DNA of 64,000 nt from NCBI GenBank assembly GCA_003996215.1, contig QJPP01000285.1, positions 597,658 to 661,657 on the forward strand, read 5' to 3'. Positions 43,721 to 54,860 of the stretch are shown piece after piece; the stretch's first letter is position 1; every line of letters starts with the position of its first letter. The stretch comes from Jaltomata sinuosa (lineage: Eukaryota > Streptophyta > Magnoliopsida > Solanales > Solanaceae). Both the position numbers and the translations under genes were made by a program. The notes under the pieces were generated by a model that made no database searches, was not told the DNA's origin, and worked only from the letters and a program-made list of their open reading frames with translations.

Positions 43721-43842
43721 CCTTTTTTTTTTTAAATTGGGGGTAAGGGAAGGGGATTACAATATAGGGAATCGAACCCTCACCAACAAGGTGGGAGTTC
43801 AGGTAGCCAACCAACTGAGTTACTAAGATCCTCATTCTCTGA
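43718..43842 (-). mobile_element. tRNA-derived SINE
   Basis: On the minus strand it begins near GAGGATCTTAGTAACTCAGT (A-box-like TAGTAACTCAGTTGG). It continues CTACCTGAACTCCCACC, has a B box GGTTCGATTCC, then a CCCCTTCCCTTACCCCC body and an A11 tail (43724-43734 on the plus strand). This is the layout of short SolS-type SINEs. It lacks a proper tRNA cloverleaf. Confidence 0.75.
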
Positions 43843-44358
43843 TTATGCCTCACTTGTGTGAATTTGATTTTTCGCAAGATGTTCGTCCATATGATCCAAA
43901 AATAATAAAGTCAATCGTTTAAGGACTTGAGAAATTTTTTAAAAAATAGTTATCGTAATTGTTTATATCTTTTAATTAAAATAAGTATTTTGTTATAAAC
44001 AAACTGTTACAACGAAAGGGCGGTTATATGGTAACCACTTAGCAAAAAGGAGAGATAGACCATTCCTTCACATAAAGAGAGGGGTTCTCCTGTGCATTTA
44101 AGCTCTCAAAAGAAGTATGGAACTAATATTGAATCTACTGAAAACAAACAGATTCATCATTTGTTTGCAACTAGTTAGATGCTTATTTTCTTCTTCCTAA
44201 ATTTAAAATTAGTCATAGCACATTTTTTTTGAATCGGTAGGATTCAATAACTTTCTTAGACAGACTTTGAATGCTTTGGTATTACGTCAATTTTATCATT
44301 ATAGAAATCCTGTTTAGAGAAAATATCTGCAATTGTATTGATTTTCTTGTAACTGTGT
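43843..44358. other. no gene recognised
   Basis: AT-rich, only short ORFs; no repeat ends recognised. Confidence 0.35.
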
Positions 44359-44553
44359 TTAACAGCTCCCTGAAGCTTGAGTAACCAATCTTGAATCATC
44401 TCTATCAGGTGTTGGAACCAATACATTGTTCAGTCCCACAGTAAAGTTGTATTGTAATTCAATGATATGCTTCCCTTCCAGTCGTTTCCTAAAATTTTGG
44501 ATCGGGTGGATTGGTGTTGTTCCTCTACACCTAGGACACCAGAATATCGAACC
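44359..44553 (-). other. orphan terminal-exon-like ORF
   Basis: On the minus strand a good acceptor (TTTCTTCGTTCAG, AG at 44555-44554) opens a frame of 64 residues. It contains FWCPRCRGTTPIHPIQNFRK and QYNFTVGLNNVLVPTPDRDD and ends with a normal stop. Codon quality is smooth and a Cys pair (CPRC) is present, so it looks like a real last exon, but I do not recognise the family and find no upstream exon. Confidence 0.3.
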
Positions 44554-44574
44554 CTGAACGAAGAAAGACATGAG

Positions 44575-45428
44575 AGAAAAGCATATTGGCTAGCAGACTT
44601 GATTTCTGTCTAGTTATCGCTACAAAACTCAAAAAATTCAGTGTAGGCTAGTATGATCTCTAATTACTTCTCATGCTCTATCTTTCTTTTCTCTTTCCAA
44701 TGAGCTATGTTTTGAAGATCTTTCTCACGTGATTTTGAGGCTGGTGATTAGTGTTAATACCACAATTTTGTCTCCAAGACCAGATTAATCTGTGTAAACA
44801 GTAAAGTGCTTATATAATAAAATTTTAACCTGATAAATATTTTTTTGCAAGTATAATGTAAGAATTTTGATCATACCTGGTAGCACTTTTTCTCTTTCAT
44901 AATTTTCAATTGATATACAAAGAGTGTTTTTGGTCTGTGTTGTACTCTATAGAGATGAAATGCTAACTTTCTATGTGTGTAATGATTATCATTTATCTGT
45001 GTAACAATTCACTTGGTGTAAAATTAGTAGTAATATCTTCATTTGTAGTTTGAATATTTCTTTTAGTCATTGTCTGATTCAGTACTATTAACACTGATAT
45101 TGTATTTTCACAGGTTGTTTGTAAGTGTACATTGAAAAATATAAGCATATCCAACAGTGATACTGAGTCAGACAGCGACATTGAAGATTACAGTTTCTGA
45201 ATCAGTGTGAGTAGATCGCCCGAGAACATAGATTACTATCTCGCGCACCACGAATAGTTCTGCAACAGTTGATCAAAAAAGAAATAGTGACTTTACTGTC
45301 ACATTTGAAATAGAGAAGAAGCATATGCATGACTTGGAACTCCCTCTCTTACATACATGGATTTTCATCTTTTCCTAAAAAGTTACAACCATATAATATG
45401 TAAAAGCATACCAAGTAAGGTTACACAT
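44575..45428. other. no assigned gene
   Basis: A short plus-strand frame at 45115-45200, entered after TTTTCACAG and ending DTESDSDIEDYSF-stop, looks like an acidic C-terminal exon. It cannot be tied to a start or to 43450-43720. The rest is AT-rich. Confidence 0.25.
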
Positions 45429-45520
45429 TCACACCACAGAAGAGTCAGAATGCACAAACATTGCCAAGTAAGGTTTGTCAACCAAATCATCAAGCGGCTC
45501 CTCTCTAAAATATTCACTTC
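45429..45520 (-). other. orphan terminal-exon-like ORF next to a LINE insertion
   Basis: On the minus strand ATTGTACTGCTTCAG forms an acceptor (AG at 45522-45521), followed by about 30 codons ending EEPLDDLVDKPYLAMFVHSD-SSVV and a stop. It reads like a genuine acidic C-terminus. The LINE-derived block begins about 40 bases upstream, in what would be the intron. The protein family is not recognised. Confidence 0.3.
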
Positions 45521-45554
45521 CTGAAGCAGTACAATAATCTATTATCAACATGTT

Positions 45555-46505
45555 GACACCACAATATATGAGGGTGCTCCTATTATGCCGGTGTGGGTTG
45601 TCCTCCCAAAGCTTCCTTGGCACCGCAATCACAAAGAATTTGTTGATCACTTGCTTGCAGATGTGGGTCAAGTGTTACACTTGGACAGGGCGTTCTTGTG
45701 AAAGAGTAGAGGCAGCGTGGCAAAGGCAAAATGGATATTACAAAGCCCAGAATTCAAAGTGTGTGGGTTGGTTATGATGACGGTCCTTATGGAGAAGGAA
45801 AGATATTGAATACGATGACATACCTCTTTATTGTAAGCATCAAGGTCATACCCCTCTTGCGTGTACTATTAGAAACAGATATGAGGAAAAGGCCAAGGAA
45901 CAAGAAGAAGCGTCTAAGAAAGTCACCCCAGCAATGAAGATCCTGTTATCTCACAGAATGCATCCCACCGGACAGGTATGGCTACTCTTACTTCTTCTCA
46001 TGTTGAGTGTTCTAACCAACAACAGGTTCTAAAGCACCAAGTCCCGCAAAATCCAAAGAAGCAAGTCCCTAAGAATCAAAACGATAAAGCTCCTCAAAGT
46101 CCAAAACAGGTATACGCTACTGCAGACTAGATTGTTGCTAATATTTCTCCCACTCCCCATGGCTGCCCCATTGTGCGTGCTGCCACTCCCCATGGCTACC
46201 CCATTATGCGTGCTGCCACTCCCATTCCCCATGGCTACCCCATTATGCGTGCTGCCACTCCCACTCCCCATGGCTACCCCATTATTAGTGCTGCCAATTA
46301 TAATCTGTTGGTTGAAGGAGGTGAGGATGACGGTCAGGAGGATGTTTGGGGAGGTTCGGATGGTTGTCAGGAGAAGCCCATAGAGCCTTCTAGTGCAAGT
46401 CTTACCCACCTGGCTACATCCAAAGTTACTAACCCCACCCAAAAGAGTGGGAGCACTAGTAACACTTGGAAACATCATCGACATTCTGGGGGCGACTCTT
46501 TTTCT
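45555..46505 (+). mobile_element. LINE ORF1 fragment (DUF4283/zinc-knuckle type), plus copy
   Basis: Reading forward through several stops and shifts: MPVWVVLPKLPWHRNHKEFV, DHLLADVGQVLHLDRAF, GRW/DIEYDDIPLYCKHQGHT-like zinc-knuckle region, then a Gln/Lys-rich stretch. A tandem Pro-rich section with PHGYPIMRAAT repeats (46155-46300, about 27-33 bp per unit) follows, and then a Ser/Thr-rich end. This is the nucleic-acid-binding ORF1 of plant LINEs. Its ORF2 (endonuclease, RT) is absent. It is decayed. Confidence 0.75.
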
Positions 46506-46915
46506 TAGCCGCTTCTTCTTGTTCCTTGGCATTTTTCTTTTCCTCGTCTCTCTTTCTAATAGTACACGCAAGAGGGGTATGACCTTGATGCTTAAAATAG
46601 AGAGGTATGTCTTTGTATTCAATATCTTGCCATCTTCCTTCTCCATTAGGATCGTCATCATCATCATAACCATTGAATTCTGGGTTTTGTAGTATCCATT
46701 TGGACTTTTGCCTTTGCCACGCTTCCTCTAGTCTTTTGCAAGAACGCCCTGTCCAAGTGTAACACTTGACCCACATCCGCAAGCAAGTGATCAACAAATT
46801 CTTTGTGATAGCAGTGCCAAGGAAGCTCTGGGAGGACAACCCACACCGGCATAACAGGAGTTCCATAATTTGGGTCAAAAGATAGCACAAGAGTAGGGAC
46901 ATTTCCGGAAACCAA
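46506..46915 (-). mobile_element. LINE ORF1 fragment, inverted copy
   Basis: The minus strand carries the same protein segment as 45575-45935: MPVWVVLPELPWHCYHKEFV, RAFLQKTRGSVAKAKVQMD, YKDIPLYFKHQGHTPLACTI. It keeps the upstream VPTLVLSFDPNYGTP part. It faces the plus copy tail to tail, with the Pro-rich spacer between. Stops and a frameshift are present. Confidence 0.75.
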
Positions 46916-46916
46916 T

Positions 46917-46996
46917 TAACAACAACGATGACTACCAGACTACGACAACTATGCCTCAGTCCCAGGCAAGTTGGGGTCAGCGATATAAATCCTCAC
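46917..46996 (-). mobile_element. SolS-type SINE 3' fragment
   Basis: AACAACG...CAACTATGCCTCAGTCCC, then GGCAAGTTGGGGTCAG and ATAAATCCTCACTGACC. I know this block as the 3' part of abundant Solanaceae SINEs whose other strand ends in GTTGTTG. It abuts the inverted LINE copy. Confidence 0.6.
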
Positions 46997-49660
46997 TGAC
47001 CATGTTGTTCCATTTAAGCTCATCTCAGACCAATATTTTATACAAAATAAAACAAAAATAGAAGTACTAAATTCTCACTATTTTCTCTCGCAGATATGAC
47101 AGGACTAAAGGACTCCTAGAAAACATAGGACCTGCGGTAAATGTACTAACACGACAAAAAATAATGAGGTTACCAGACTCTACGGATCTCCAAGCTTGTA
47201 GCCCAGCTGATTTGCTCGGCATGCAACGTGACCATCAAGAATATTACTGGTTTGGCAACACTCAACTTCCATCAGCGAGCAACTTCTTTTCTTCTTCTGC
47301 ATATGACTCTAACAAGAACACGATCAAAGCCTTGGTCCTTGAACCTGCACAGTGACAATATCAGCAGCTTGAAAGGGTCAGTTCAATATTCTACAGTAGA
47401 AATCATTCTAGAAACCATGTCAGTTTTAAGTGAAGTATGTCGTCATGAAAGCGATATGCAATGTCCAGGTTGATGATATTCTGCTCTTCTTAAAGCAGCG
47501 ATATAATTTTTAAGCTTGTAGTTCCTAAAATATGCTAAGCACCAGTATAGACAATTAGTTCTCTTGAACAGCTATTAGATGCCGGCAAAAACAACGGCCG
47601 AGTCAAAGTTTTCACTGAGGGGAGTCAAAATATAAAGAAGTAAACATACGAAGAAGCCAGGGGATTCAACAGATAGTATATATACATTTTTTTACCTATC
47701 TACGCAGTATATTTTCTAGTGAAGAGGTGTCAATCGACACTCCTTGGCCAAGTGTGGCTCTGCCACTGAGCACCAAATGATCTAAAAACTGAATTTAAGT
47801 TAAACACAGCACTACGAGGGAAGAACGCTAGTTCTTCCTCCAACAACACCCAAAGTCACTGTTTTGTTCCACACTTACATCATGGGATTGACGACGAGAT
47901 TGGAGTTCATGGGAACACTTCAAAAAGGACCGTAAAATGTGGAGTTATGGTAGTATATATACATTGGAGGTATGTCACAAATAAGACAAGAAAGTGTAAT
48001 TGATGCAGGGGGGGAACTTATAACTTCTGCTATAGCTTATAAATAATGGTCGTACAGTAAAAGAAAAAAATAATGGCCTGACAGTAGTAGGATGATAACA
48101 ATTTCTTAATGCATTTGAAAGTGGATCATTTCAACTTTTGCCCTATTTGAGAGGTTCTCGAAATAAGCTGCTATAAATGAGTAAACTTGTGACATTATCC
48201 TCTTAATTTCCTTAATCTTTTCCTCAGTTTTTTACTATTTCAAGAGCTACTCTTTTCCATTAACTGTCCATGTCCAAACAAAAAGCCAAAGGTTTATGTT
48301 CCTGTTCTTTTCAGTGAAGTCCTTGTTTCTACTCCTTCATGACTTGAGCAGAAAAGATTACTCGAAATGCTTCCTTCACAAAAGAGAAGTTTCACAGTCT
48401 TGGTATTGTACATTAAACACTTTGTAATCAGCAAGTACAGCAACCTTTAGCTGATGCGAGGGCTTAACAGATTGGAAAGATTGTTCACAAATAAACAAAG
48501 AAAAGCACTTTGCCTCTTGAGCATTGATTGCAAAAGATAAACAACCTATGCTTCCACTTACTGTTTTCAGGAATCATAAGATCCTTTACCATCAGTTCTG
48601 AGTTCAGTCATGTCTTCTCTGACCTTCTCCTTTTCACAACTATGAGAGGGAAATCATAACTTCTCTACAATGCCATCACTAAGTCTAGGAGCTTCTCCTA
48701 TACAAAGAAAGGTATTCCTAAAACCAGCAATTCCCTTTCTTCAGTCTTTCTCCGTCTTTGCTCTTTATTGTTTTCCTTTTTTGTTTGGTGTGTATCTTTT
48801 GAGATTAATTAAGCCTAATTTCTGAATTTCACAATTATAGCAGCACTTGTTTCTTTTACACATGAGCCCGGATTCAGTTCACTTATAGCTTCTTTAAACA
48901 GGAAAATATGATTACCGGGGGAAGTTGCCTCCAGCACTTAAATTACAGCAAATGGCAAGAGAAAAGTGTTAAAACATCCTTTTCAGTTTATTATTTGGGG
49001 AGACCAGGAAAGAAAAATTAGATAAACCACCTGCTAGAGAACTTGACAAATACCAATAAAAGGAGTAGGGACTACTTCTAATTTGGGATACATGTAAACT
49101 AAAAGAGTTACTTTGTGTTGAAATGACTCACCATCAGTCCATCACTAACAGCTGAAACAAAGAATACAATGCTTACAAATCTCCTTTGCACCTTGTTTTC
49201 TAAGGAATACGGTATAAATCTTGTCAAGTGGAATTATGCATGAAACTAAGGTGAAAATTTACAAGCTCATGTGTACATGTAGCTAACCAAATGATACAGC
49301 AATCTAGCAACCAAAGTCGTGAATACTAATAGAGCATCAAGTACAACAGTTAGAGGCCTACCTCTGATACAACTAATTTAACACGCTTGGATACCAATCT
49401 TTCTTGATAAGGGGATGCCCAAATTCACCAATAAACCAAATTCATTTCATTACATGATAGCATAACACCTTTCCACATTGTTCTTGACTGATCAACATCA
49501 TGTCCAAAAGGGATCAACAAGAATCCAATTCCAGGTAATCGTCACGATCATATTAACCTTTACACATTGTTCCTTGATTTATCAACTTGACATCCAAAAG
49601 AAATCACCAAATACACAAATCATTTCATTGATGATCATTGCAAGCTGTAGTTGGACAGCT
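46997..49660. other. no gene recognised
   Basis: A plus-strand 63-residue frame at 47164-47355 and several short ones show no family resemblance. Some stretches (48560-48720) look like untranslated leader or trailer sequence, but no splice-linked coding exons were found on either strand. Confidence 0.35.
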
Positions 49661-49663
49661 AAA

Positions 49664-49862
49664 AAGATACAACAACAACTATGCTCAATCTCAAACTAGT
49701 TCGGGGTGGATTCTAACTTTACTCTGACCGTCAACCTACTGCAACCCATTGATGATCATTGCAAAATGCAGCAAACAGATCAAAAAGATACTACAACAAC
49801 AACTATGCTCAATCTCAAACTAGCTCGGTCGGCTTGTAGTTTTACTCTTAATCGTCAACCAA
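49664..49862 (-). mobile_element. two tandem SINE fragments
   Basis: ACAACAACTATGCTCAATCT followed by CAAACTAGTTCGG or CAAACTAGCTCGG occurs at about 49670 and 49797, each followed by ACTCT...CGTCAACC and ATTGATGATCATTGCAA-like flanks. These are two decayed copies of the SolS-type 3' block, duplicated together with flanking DNA by about 127 bp. Confidence 0.5.
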
Positions 49863-49943
49863 TTGCAATCCTCTCCTTTGTACGGACATGAAACAGGCAA
49901 TGTAAGCTCATACGTAGAATGCAAAGCTCACAGTTCCACACAA

Positions 49944-51374
49944 TCACAAATTTAAAACAGCGCCAGAAAACTGAGAACTTTGCCACACCTCAATCCCCTC
50001 AGCATCTTCTCTAGAAACAAACAACCTATCTCCAGCTCCCTCAATTTTCTTTATGATCCCTCTTCCAGCATCCTCCACTTTATCCATATAATTCCTCCTA
50101 TACAATCCTTCATGCAACACCTTTTCGCTCTCAACATCACTTCCCTTCTCCACCATTCTTGACCAAACTTCCAACTCTCCTCCTCGTCCCACGAACACCT
50201 GCTTTCTATAACAGTGAATCAAGCTACTGCTTCCACCACCTGCATGCCTCATACATGGATTTTTCTCTTCCAGATAAACCCATGGATCTTCACTTAATTT
50301 ACGCAAGTCTGCCACAGCCAAATCACCTGATTTTGAACATATCTTGAACATAGTCAAATCCTCCCTGTCAAAGTCAACGTCAGCAAACGAGTCCCCAAAC
50401 CGGCTGCTCCGACCCGAACCCGGCTCATTCGCCTCCCACACAACATCTCCGGACCTGGAATCCCACAACCGCACGTAACCCGAATACCCAAAAGCTCCGG
50501 CACTAACTGAAACACCAACCAGCGCATTAATCTCCGGCAAAAATGTCAACTTTCCGACAATAGTTGACTTCGCCGAATTCCCAGATTGTCTTCCCAACTC
50601 CGAAACCGCCTTCATCGTACACTTGTCAATACTCAGAACACAATTTTCTCTATGTTGACACTCGAAGGCTGCGAAAACAGAATCCGGCGAATCAACAACA
50701 GCGTTTACTCGAGCCTTGTAAATTCTCGGGTCAGACGGGTCGGTCCATTCAACAGACCCGACTCTACGCCCATTAGCCAAATTGTAAAAATGGAGCCCCG
50801 ATTCGAACTCCGAACCAACAGCAGCCAAATCGGGTCCAACCTTCCGAATCGAACTGATGTAATCAAGGTGCGTCCGAATAGTTTCGGTATGGGTTAAACT
50901 CCAATCATAAACGGAAACTTGCCCGCCGTGAGCAACCCAAACGGAGCCGTCAGAATCAACGGCGTTAAAGTCCGTTACAACGCCGTCAGATGAAGGACGG
51001 ATTGTTGAGAAAAGTGAAGCGTCGATTCCACTGAGTTGACTCGGTGCGAGTGCAGATCTGAGCTGTGATTCAATTCCGTAGTAAGCAGCTTCATCGATGA
51101 GTTCTTGATTAGAGAAACGTTTCGCCGTTGACGGAAGACAGTTCGACCGGAGAAGAGCTAAGAGAGCCGAGAAGATTTCTGGGTCCCGGTCTATGAAAAC
51201 CGGTTCGTCGGAGTTTCGGTTCGATAAAGCGGATAAGAGAGAATCCGGTCCACCGGAGCGAAGTGTGGATACTGTTGTTTCAAAGAGCTTACCGCCGACG
51301 TTGAGCTTTACACGATCACCGACTTGACCTTGAATGGTAGTACGTCGTGCAACGTTGGGTGTACCGTCCTCCAT
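49944..51374 (-). CDS. BTB/POZ (KCTD-type T1) WD-like protein, At3g09030-like
   Basis: A complete intronless 476-residue protein, ATG at 51374, stop at 49944. The N-terminal BTB/T1 domain covers about residues 18-115 (DRVKLNVGGKLFETTVSTLR; VFIDRDPEIFSALLALLRSN; LIDEAAYYGIESQLRSAL). A WD40/YVTN-like propeller follows (VWVAHGGQVSVYDWSL; SGLHFYNLANGRRVGSVEW; GYSGYVRLWDSRSGDVVWEA). It ends LFVSREDAEGIEVWQSSQFS. Layout, length and motifs match Arabidopsis BTB/POZ protein At3g09030. BTB proteins of this kind are thought to be substrate adaptors of CUL3 ubiquitin ligases, with the propeller as binding surface; no substrate is known to me. The upstream leader contains a T22 run. The start is chosen because it is the first ATG after the leader and fits the family. 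No defects are seen. Confidence 0.93.
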   Translation of the reverse strand: MEDGTPNVARRTTIQGQVGDRVKLNVGGKLFETTVSTLRSGGPDSLLSALSNRNSDEPVFIDRDPEIFSALLALLRSNCLPSTAKRFSNQELIDEAAYYGIESQLRSALAPSQLSGIDASLFSTIRPSSDGVVTDFNAVDSDGSVWVAHGGQVSVYDWSLTHTETIRTHLDYISSIRKVGPDLAAVGSEFESGLHFYNLANGRRVGSVEWTDPSDPRIYKARVNAVVDSPDSVFAAFECQHRENCVLSIDKCTMKAVSELGRQSGNSAKSTIVGKLTFLPEINALVGVSVSAGAFGYSGYVRLWDSRSGDVVWEANEPGSGRSSRFGDSFADVDFDREDLTMFKICSKSGDLAVADLRKLSEDPWVYLEEKNPCMRHAGGGSSSLIHCYRKQVFVGRGGELEVWSRMVEKGSDVESEKVLHEGLYRRNYMDKVEDAGRGIIKKIEGAGDRLFVSREDAEGIEVWQSSQFSGAVLNL

Positions 51375-53211
51375 CGATCGGAGATTTGGAAAATAGAGAC
51401 GCCGGCGAAAGTTTTTTTTTTTTTTTTTTTTTTCGAAGCCGGCGAAAGGTTGAACCGAGCAAAGGAGGATTCAGTTGACCGAGTCACCCAGCTGAATTGT
51501 GCTGTTTTATCTTTTGATTATTTTGGATGAAAAATAAATAAATAAATCTGATTTTGGTATAATTTTGTTTTATTAGGTGGAAATTACTTCGAAGGACAAT
51601 TGACACAAAAACAAGGAAAATGAAAAATTAGGCTCATAATATTCTAAATTGATAAAGGATTATAAATAGGGATTCTTACGAAACTGTAAACACGATTAAA
51701 AAAAATTCAACTAAAATGATCGCATATATATAAGTTATAGTATATATAATCGTGTATAAATAATATATAATTATATATTAAAAATATATATATTCATATA
51801 TATTAACAATATTTATATATTCATTTTTGTTATTTATCTTCTCTTATCAGTAAAATCTATAGATGGTGGGGCAAATAAATTGAAAAATATTTATGAAATT
51901 TATGTCAGAATTTTCATTGAAACGTGAGGAGGTGGGATTAAGCAAAGAGATTTGCAGAATATTTTTTACTAGTTTGGAACGTTGCCACAAGCTGAAATGA
52001 TAGAGTGGCCTAATTCAATTTAAATAAGAACTTTACATAATTATATAATCTTAAAAGACACATTTCAAAATTTTAACATTATTCTCAAAATAACATAAAA
52101 TAATTATATATTTAGCCAAAAATCAATTCATCAAAAATTATAAAACGATTGCAATTAATGTAGCCTGGCAATTACTTCTTTCCTTTTCTATTACCTTTTT
52201 TTTTGTTTTTCTGTTTTTATATCTTTTTAAATATTATATGCATGTAAATTGTATATTTCTAATGATATAACAAATGTAAATGATATAGTAGCAATATATA
52301 TTAAGCATAATATAATATTTTAATTTATATCATATTATTATATTTTAAGTCAACAAGTATATCAATAATATACATATTTTAATTAATTTAATTTTAATCA
52401 AAACCAGTAATTCTCAAAAATAAAAAATACAAAAAGAATTAATGTAGTGATTTTTCTTATATGAAATAACTATAATTTTTCTCTTCAATTTACATGTGCA
52501 TCACAACAAAAAAAAATCATGACAAAGGAAAAAGGCAATAAATATAAAAGGAAAAAGTAATAAATATAAAATTTCTGATTTAGTGGGTTCTTATTTAATT
52601 GTTAATCATGCCATTTATATCATGCTAAAATTAAAATAAACTCTGTTATTTATGAAAAAATATAAAAATTATATATGTCAACGTGTTGCACTTCGTAAAA
52701 ATCTCTTAAATGAATCAATATGGCAGTACTATAAATTAAATTCATTTGTTATACGAACAAATTAAAGTGGGATGAACAAAGATGGGAAGAAGAAAGAGGT
52801 GTACTTCGCCTGAAATAAAAAAAGGCTCGATTGATCATTTTTTGTAATAAATGATAGCTAAATTATTTTGAATAAATTTTTTTGATCCAGTCAGTATTTT
52901 ATCTAACTTTTTTTTACAAATATTCTTTAAATGCTTAAATATATACTTTTGATGATATCTTGTTTATTTTTAAACTCATCGTCTTATTTTCTTGCTCAAT
53001 TTTTTTTTAGAAAAATATATTTAATTTTATTGTTTAAGTATGATTTATTTTATTTTTTAAACTCGGCTATTTATAAGCCATATTTTTGTAGGCATTTTTT
53101 ATTAGTGAATGAAAATGCAAAATAAAATTAATTGCATTTTTTCTTTAGATAGATTTTGCAGATAAAAATGTAATATCACATTCATTCTCTTGAATTGATT
53201 GTGTAAATGAT
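51375..53211. other. BTB gene promoter side, then AT-rich DNA
   Basis: A T22 run at 51412-51433 lies in the presumed 5' UTR of the BTB gene. A TATATA-rich tract (51720-51830) follows, and then AT-rich sequence without genes. No repeat ends are identified with confidence. Confidence 0.45.
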
Positions 53212-53345
53212 GTAGATCAAAGTGATACTACGTCAAGAAGGTCTTTTACGAGGAGTCAAGCTAAGGACCTTCAAGCATTGCAAACTTTATGGATGAATAT
53301 CAAATCTTTGGAAAGCTCCAATATGAAAGACTTGAAGATATTCTA
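53212..53345 (+). pseudogene. C-terminal remnant of a Ty3/gypsy polyprotein
   Basis: Plus-strand frame SRRSFTRSQAKDLQALQTLW. A TRS(R/Q)AK motif followed by an acidic/Gln helix is typical of the tail of plant Ty3/gypsy pol. The sequence after it (53390-53552), with TATAAATAGGAG near 53439, could be its LTR, into which the copia element inserted. Short and decayed. Confidence 0.35.
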
Positions 53346-53552
53346 TATAGTAAGTGTTCTACCATATTAATTAGCTTGTAATTTAATGAGGGAAAATTGC
53401 ATCTTTCTATATTACTTTTAGCCCTTAGTATAAATAGGAGAATATTAAAGTTTCATAGCTGATTTTTGACATATGAAGACTTGTGCCGTGAGAGCTTAAA
53501 AAATCTTTGTTGAACTTCAACATCTTGTCCTAGGATTTGCAAGTAAGATTAC

Positions 53553-54305
53553 TGTTGGTGAAATATTATAATTACAATTGAAAAATTACAATAAAGAAAA
53601 TAAAATATCTAGGCGCGGATATCTCGCTCTCTTTAAGGAGATTCAAGCCCACTGTAGCAAATATTTTCACCGATTCAGCAGTAATCTTCTTGACTTGTCT
53701 CCTCCAAGATACAATAGTCACTCACAAAGTATAACTCAACAAACTCTGGACAAGAATTGAGTCTAAAGCTCCAACACAAGAACACCTTCTTTCAACTAAT
53801 AAAACTCTCTTTTTTACTAACTTTTTTGCACTCTATATTTTTTTGTACTTAGAAAAATATGCAAGACCACTTTTATTTATAGAAGAGGTATTCATCCTAA
53901 TATTGAATAGGAAGAATAAATTGAGATAGTAATTAAGTAGGTAAATGGCATATAGATTACAAGAGTTATAAGAAATAATGAATAATAAAGAGTGAAAGGT
54001 TACATGAATCTCAAGGAAAATGGTGGCCAAATTCAGCCACCACTATCCAAGAATCAAATGCTCTAAGTCATTATAGGCAGCATGTAACCCACGTCGCTTT
54101 GCCTTAAAAATAACCATTAACACCTAAAGTAATAAGACAAATAATGATCTCAATGGATGGATAAAAAATGTTGCTCATAATGATGCAACGGATAAGAGTA
54201 ATATGACATGTTCCAAAGCCACACATCAGCCAAACTTTGACAATATGGAAAGATGCACTTTAATATAAATTAAAATAATAATATTAAAATGCTCTTAACC
54301 CAATA
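53553..54305 (-). repeat. copia 3' LTR
   Basis: 753 bp. Next to it on the internal side, the minus strand reads GAGTGGGGAAT, a purine tract fitting the plus-strand primer. Confidence 0.85.
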
Positions 54306-54860
54306 ATTCCCCACTCATTTTAATATTAAGAAGAAAGTATATCATCTGAAGGTAGACTATTATGCATAATGAAGGTGTGTTCTGCATTGAACCTCCACTT
54401 AGTAAAACAGTAAACTTTACTCCAAAGTCATAGTGGTCTCAGATTTGAACTATGACTGCTTAAGGGAAATAAAATAGTACTGCTTACACTTAATAATCAA
54501 AGTGTTAACATGAACTTTATAGCCAGCACATTACAGTCTTGTGCTATCCCAATTTTCATGAGTGTTTTTGAGAATAAGCCTAATTCTCATTGGAAGCGGC
54601 CTACTTCCACACTCACATAGGTGAAATCTGTCGAGGGTGCTCTTGTAAGTTTAACAACCCACTCATACGAGCTACAGATTTTCATTAAGAGTTTTTTAAA
54701 CTCAACCTCCATAAGCTATTATAGGAAAATAAAATGCACTCACATCATAGGAAGGGAAAAAATAATACTGCATTTCACAACAAGTCATCATGTGATGCGT
54801 TTTTCTCATTGAACCTGGTTATAGGATCGCTAGTCCAGGTTGGGTTTCCTCACATATGAC

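Noticed and set aside
43745..43842. tRNA gene
   Set aside because: A-box- and B-box-like motifs are present, but no cloverleaf or anticodon arm fits; the poly(A) end and body show a SINE.
47164..47473. Plus-strand ORFs near 47.2 kb as a small gene
   Set aside because: Some Cys codons and smooth reading, but no recognisable domain, splice partners or leader; not enough to call a gene.
49980..51530. Plus-strand ORFs across 50-51.5 kb
   Set aside because: Antisense shadows of the BTB gene and its T-rich leader.
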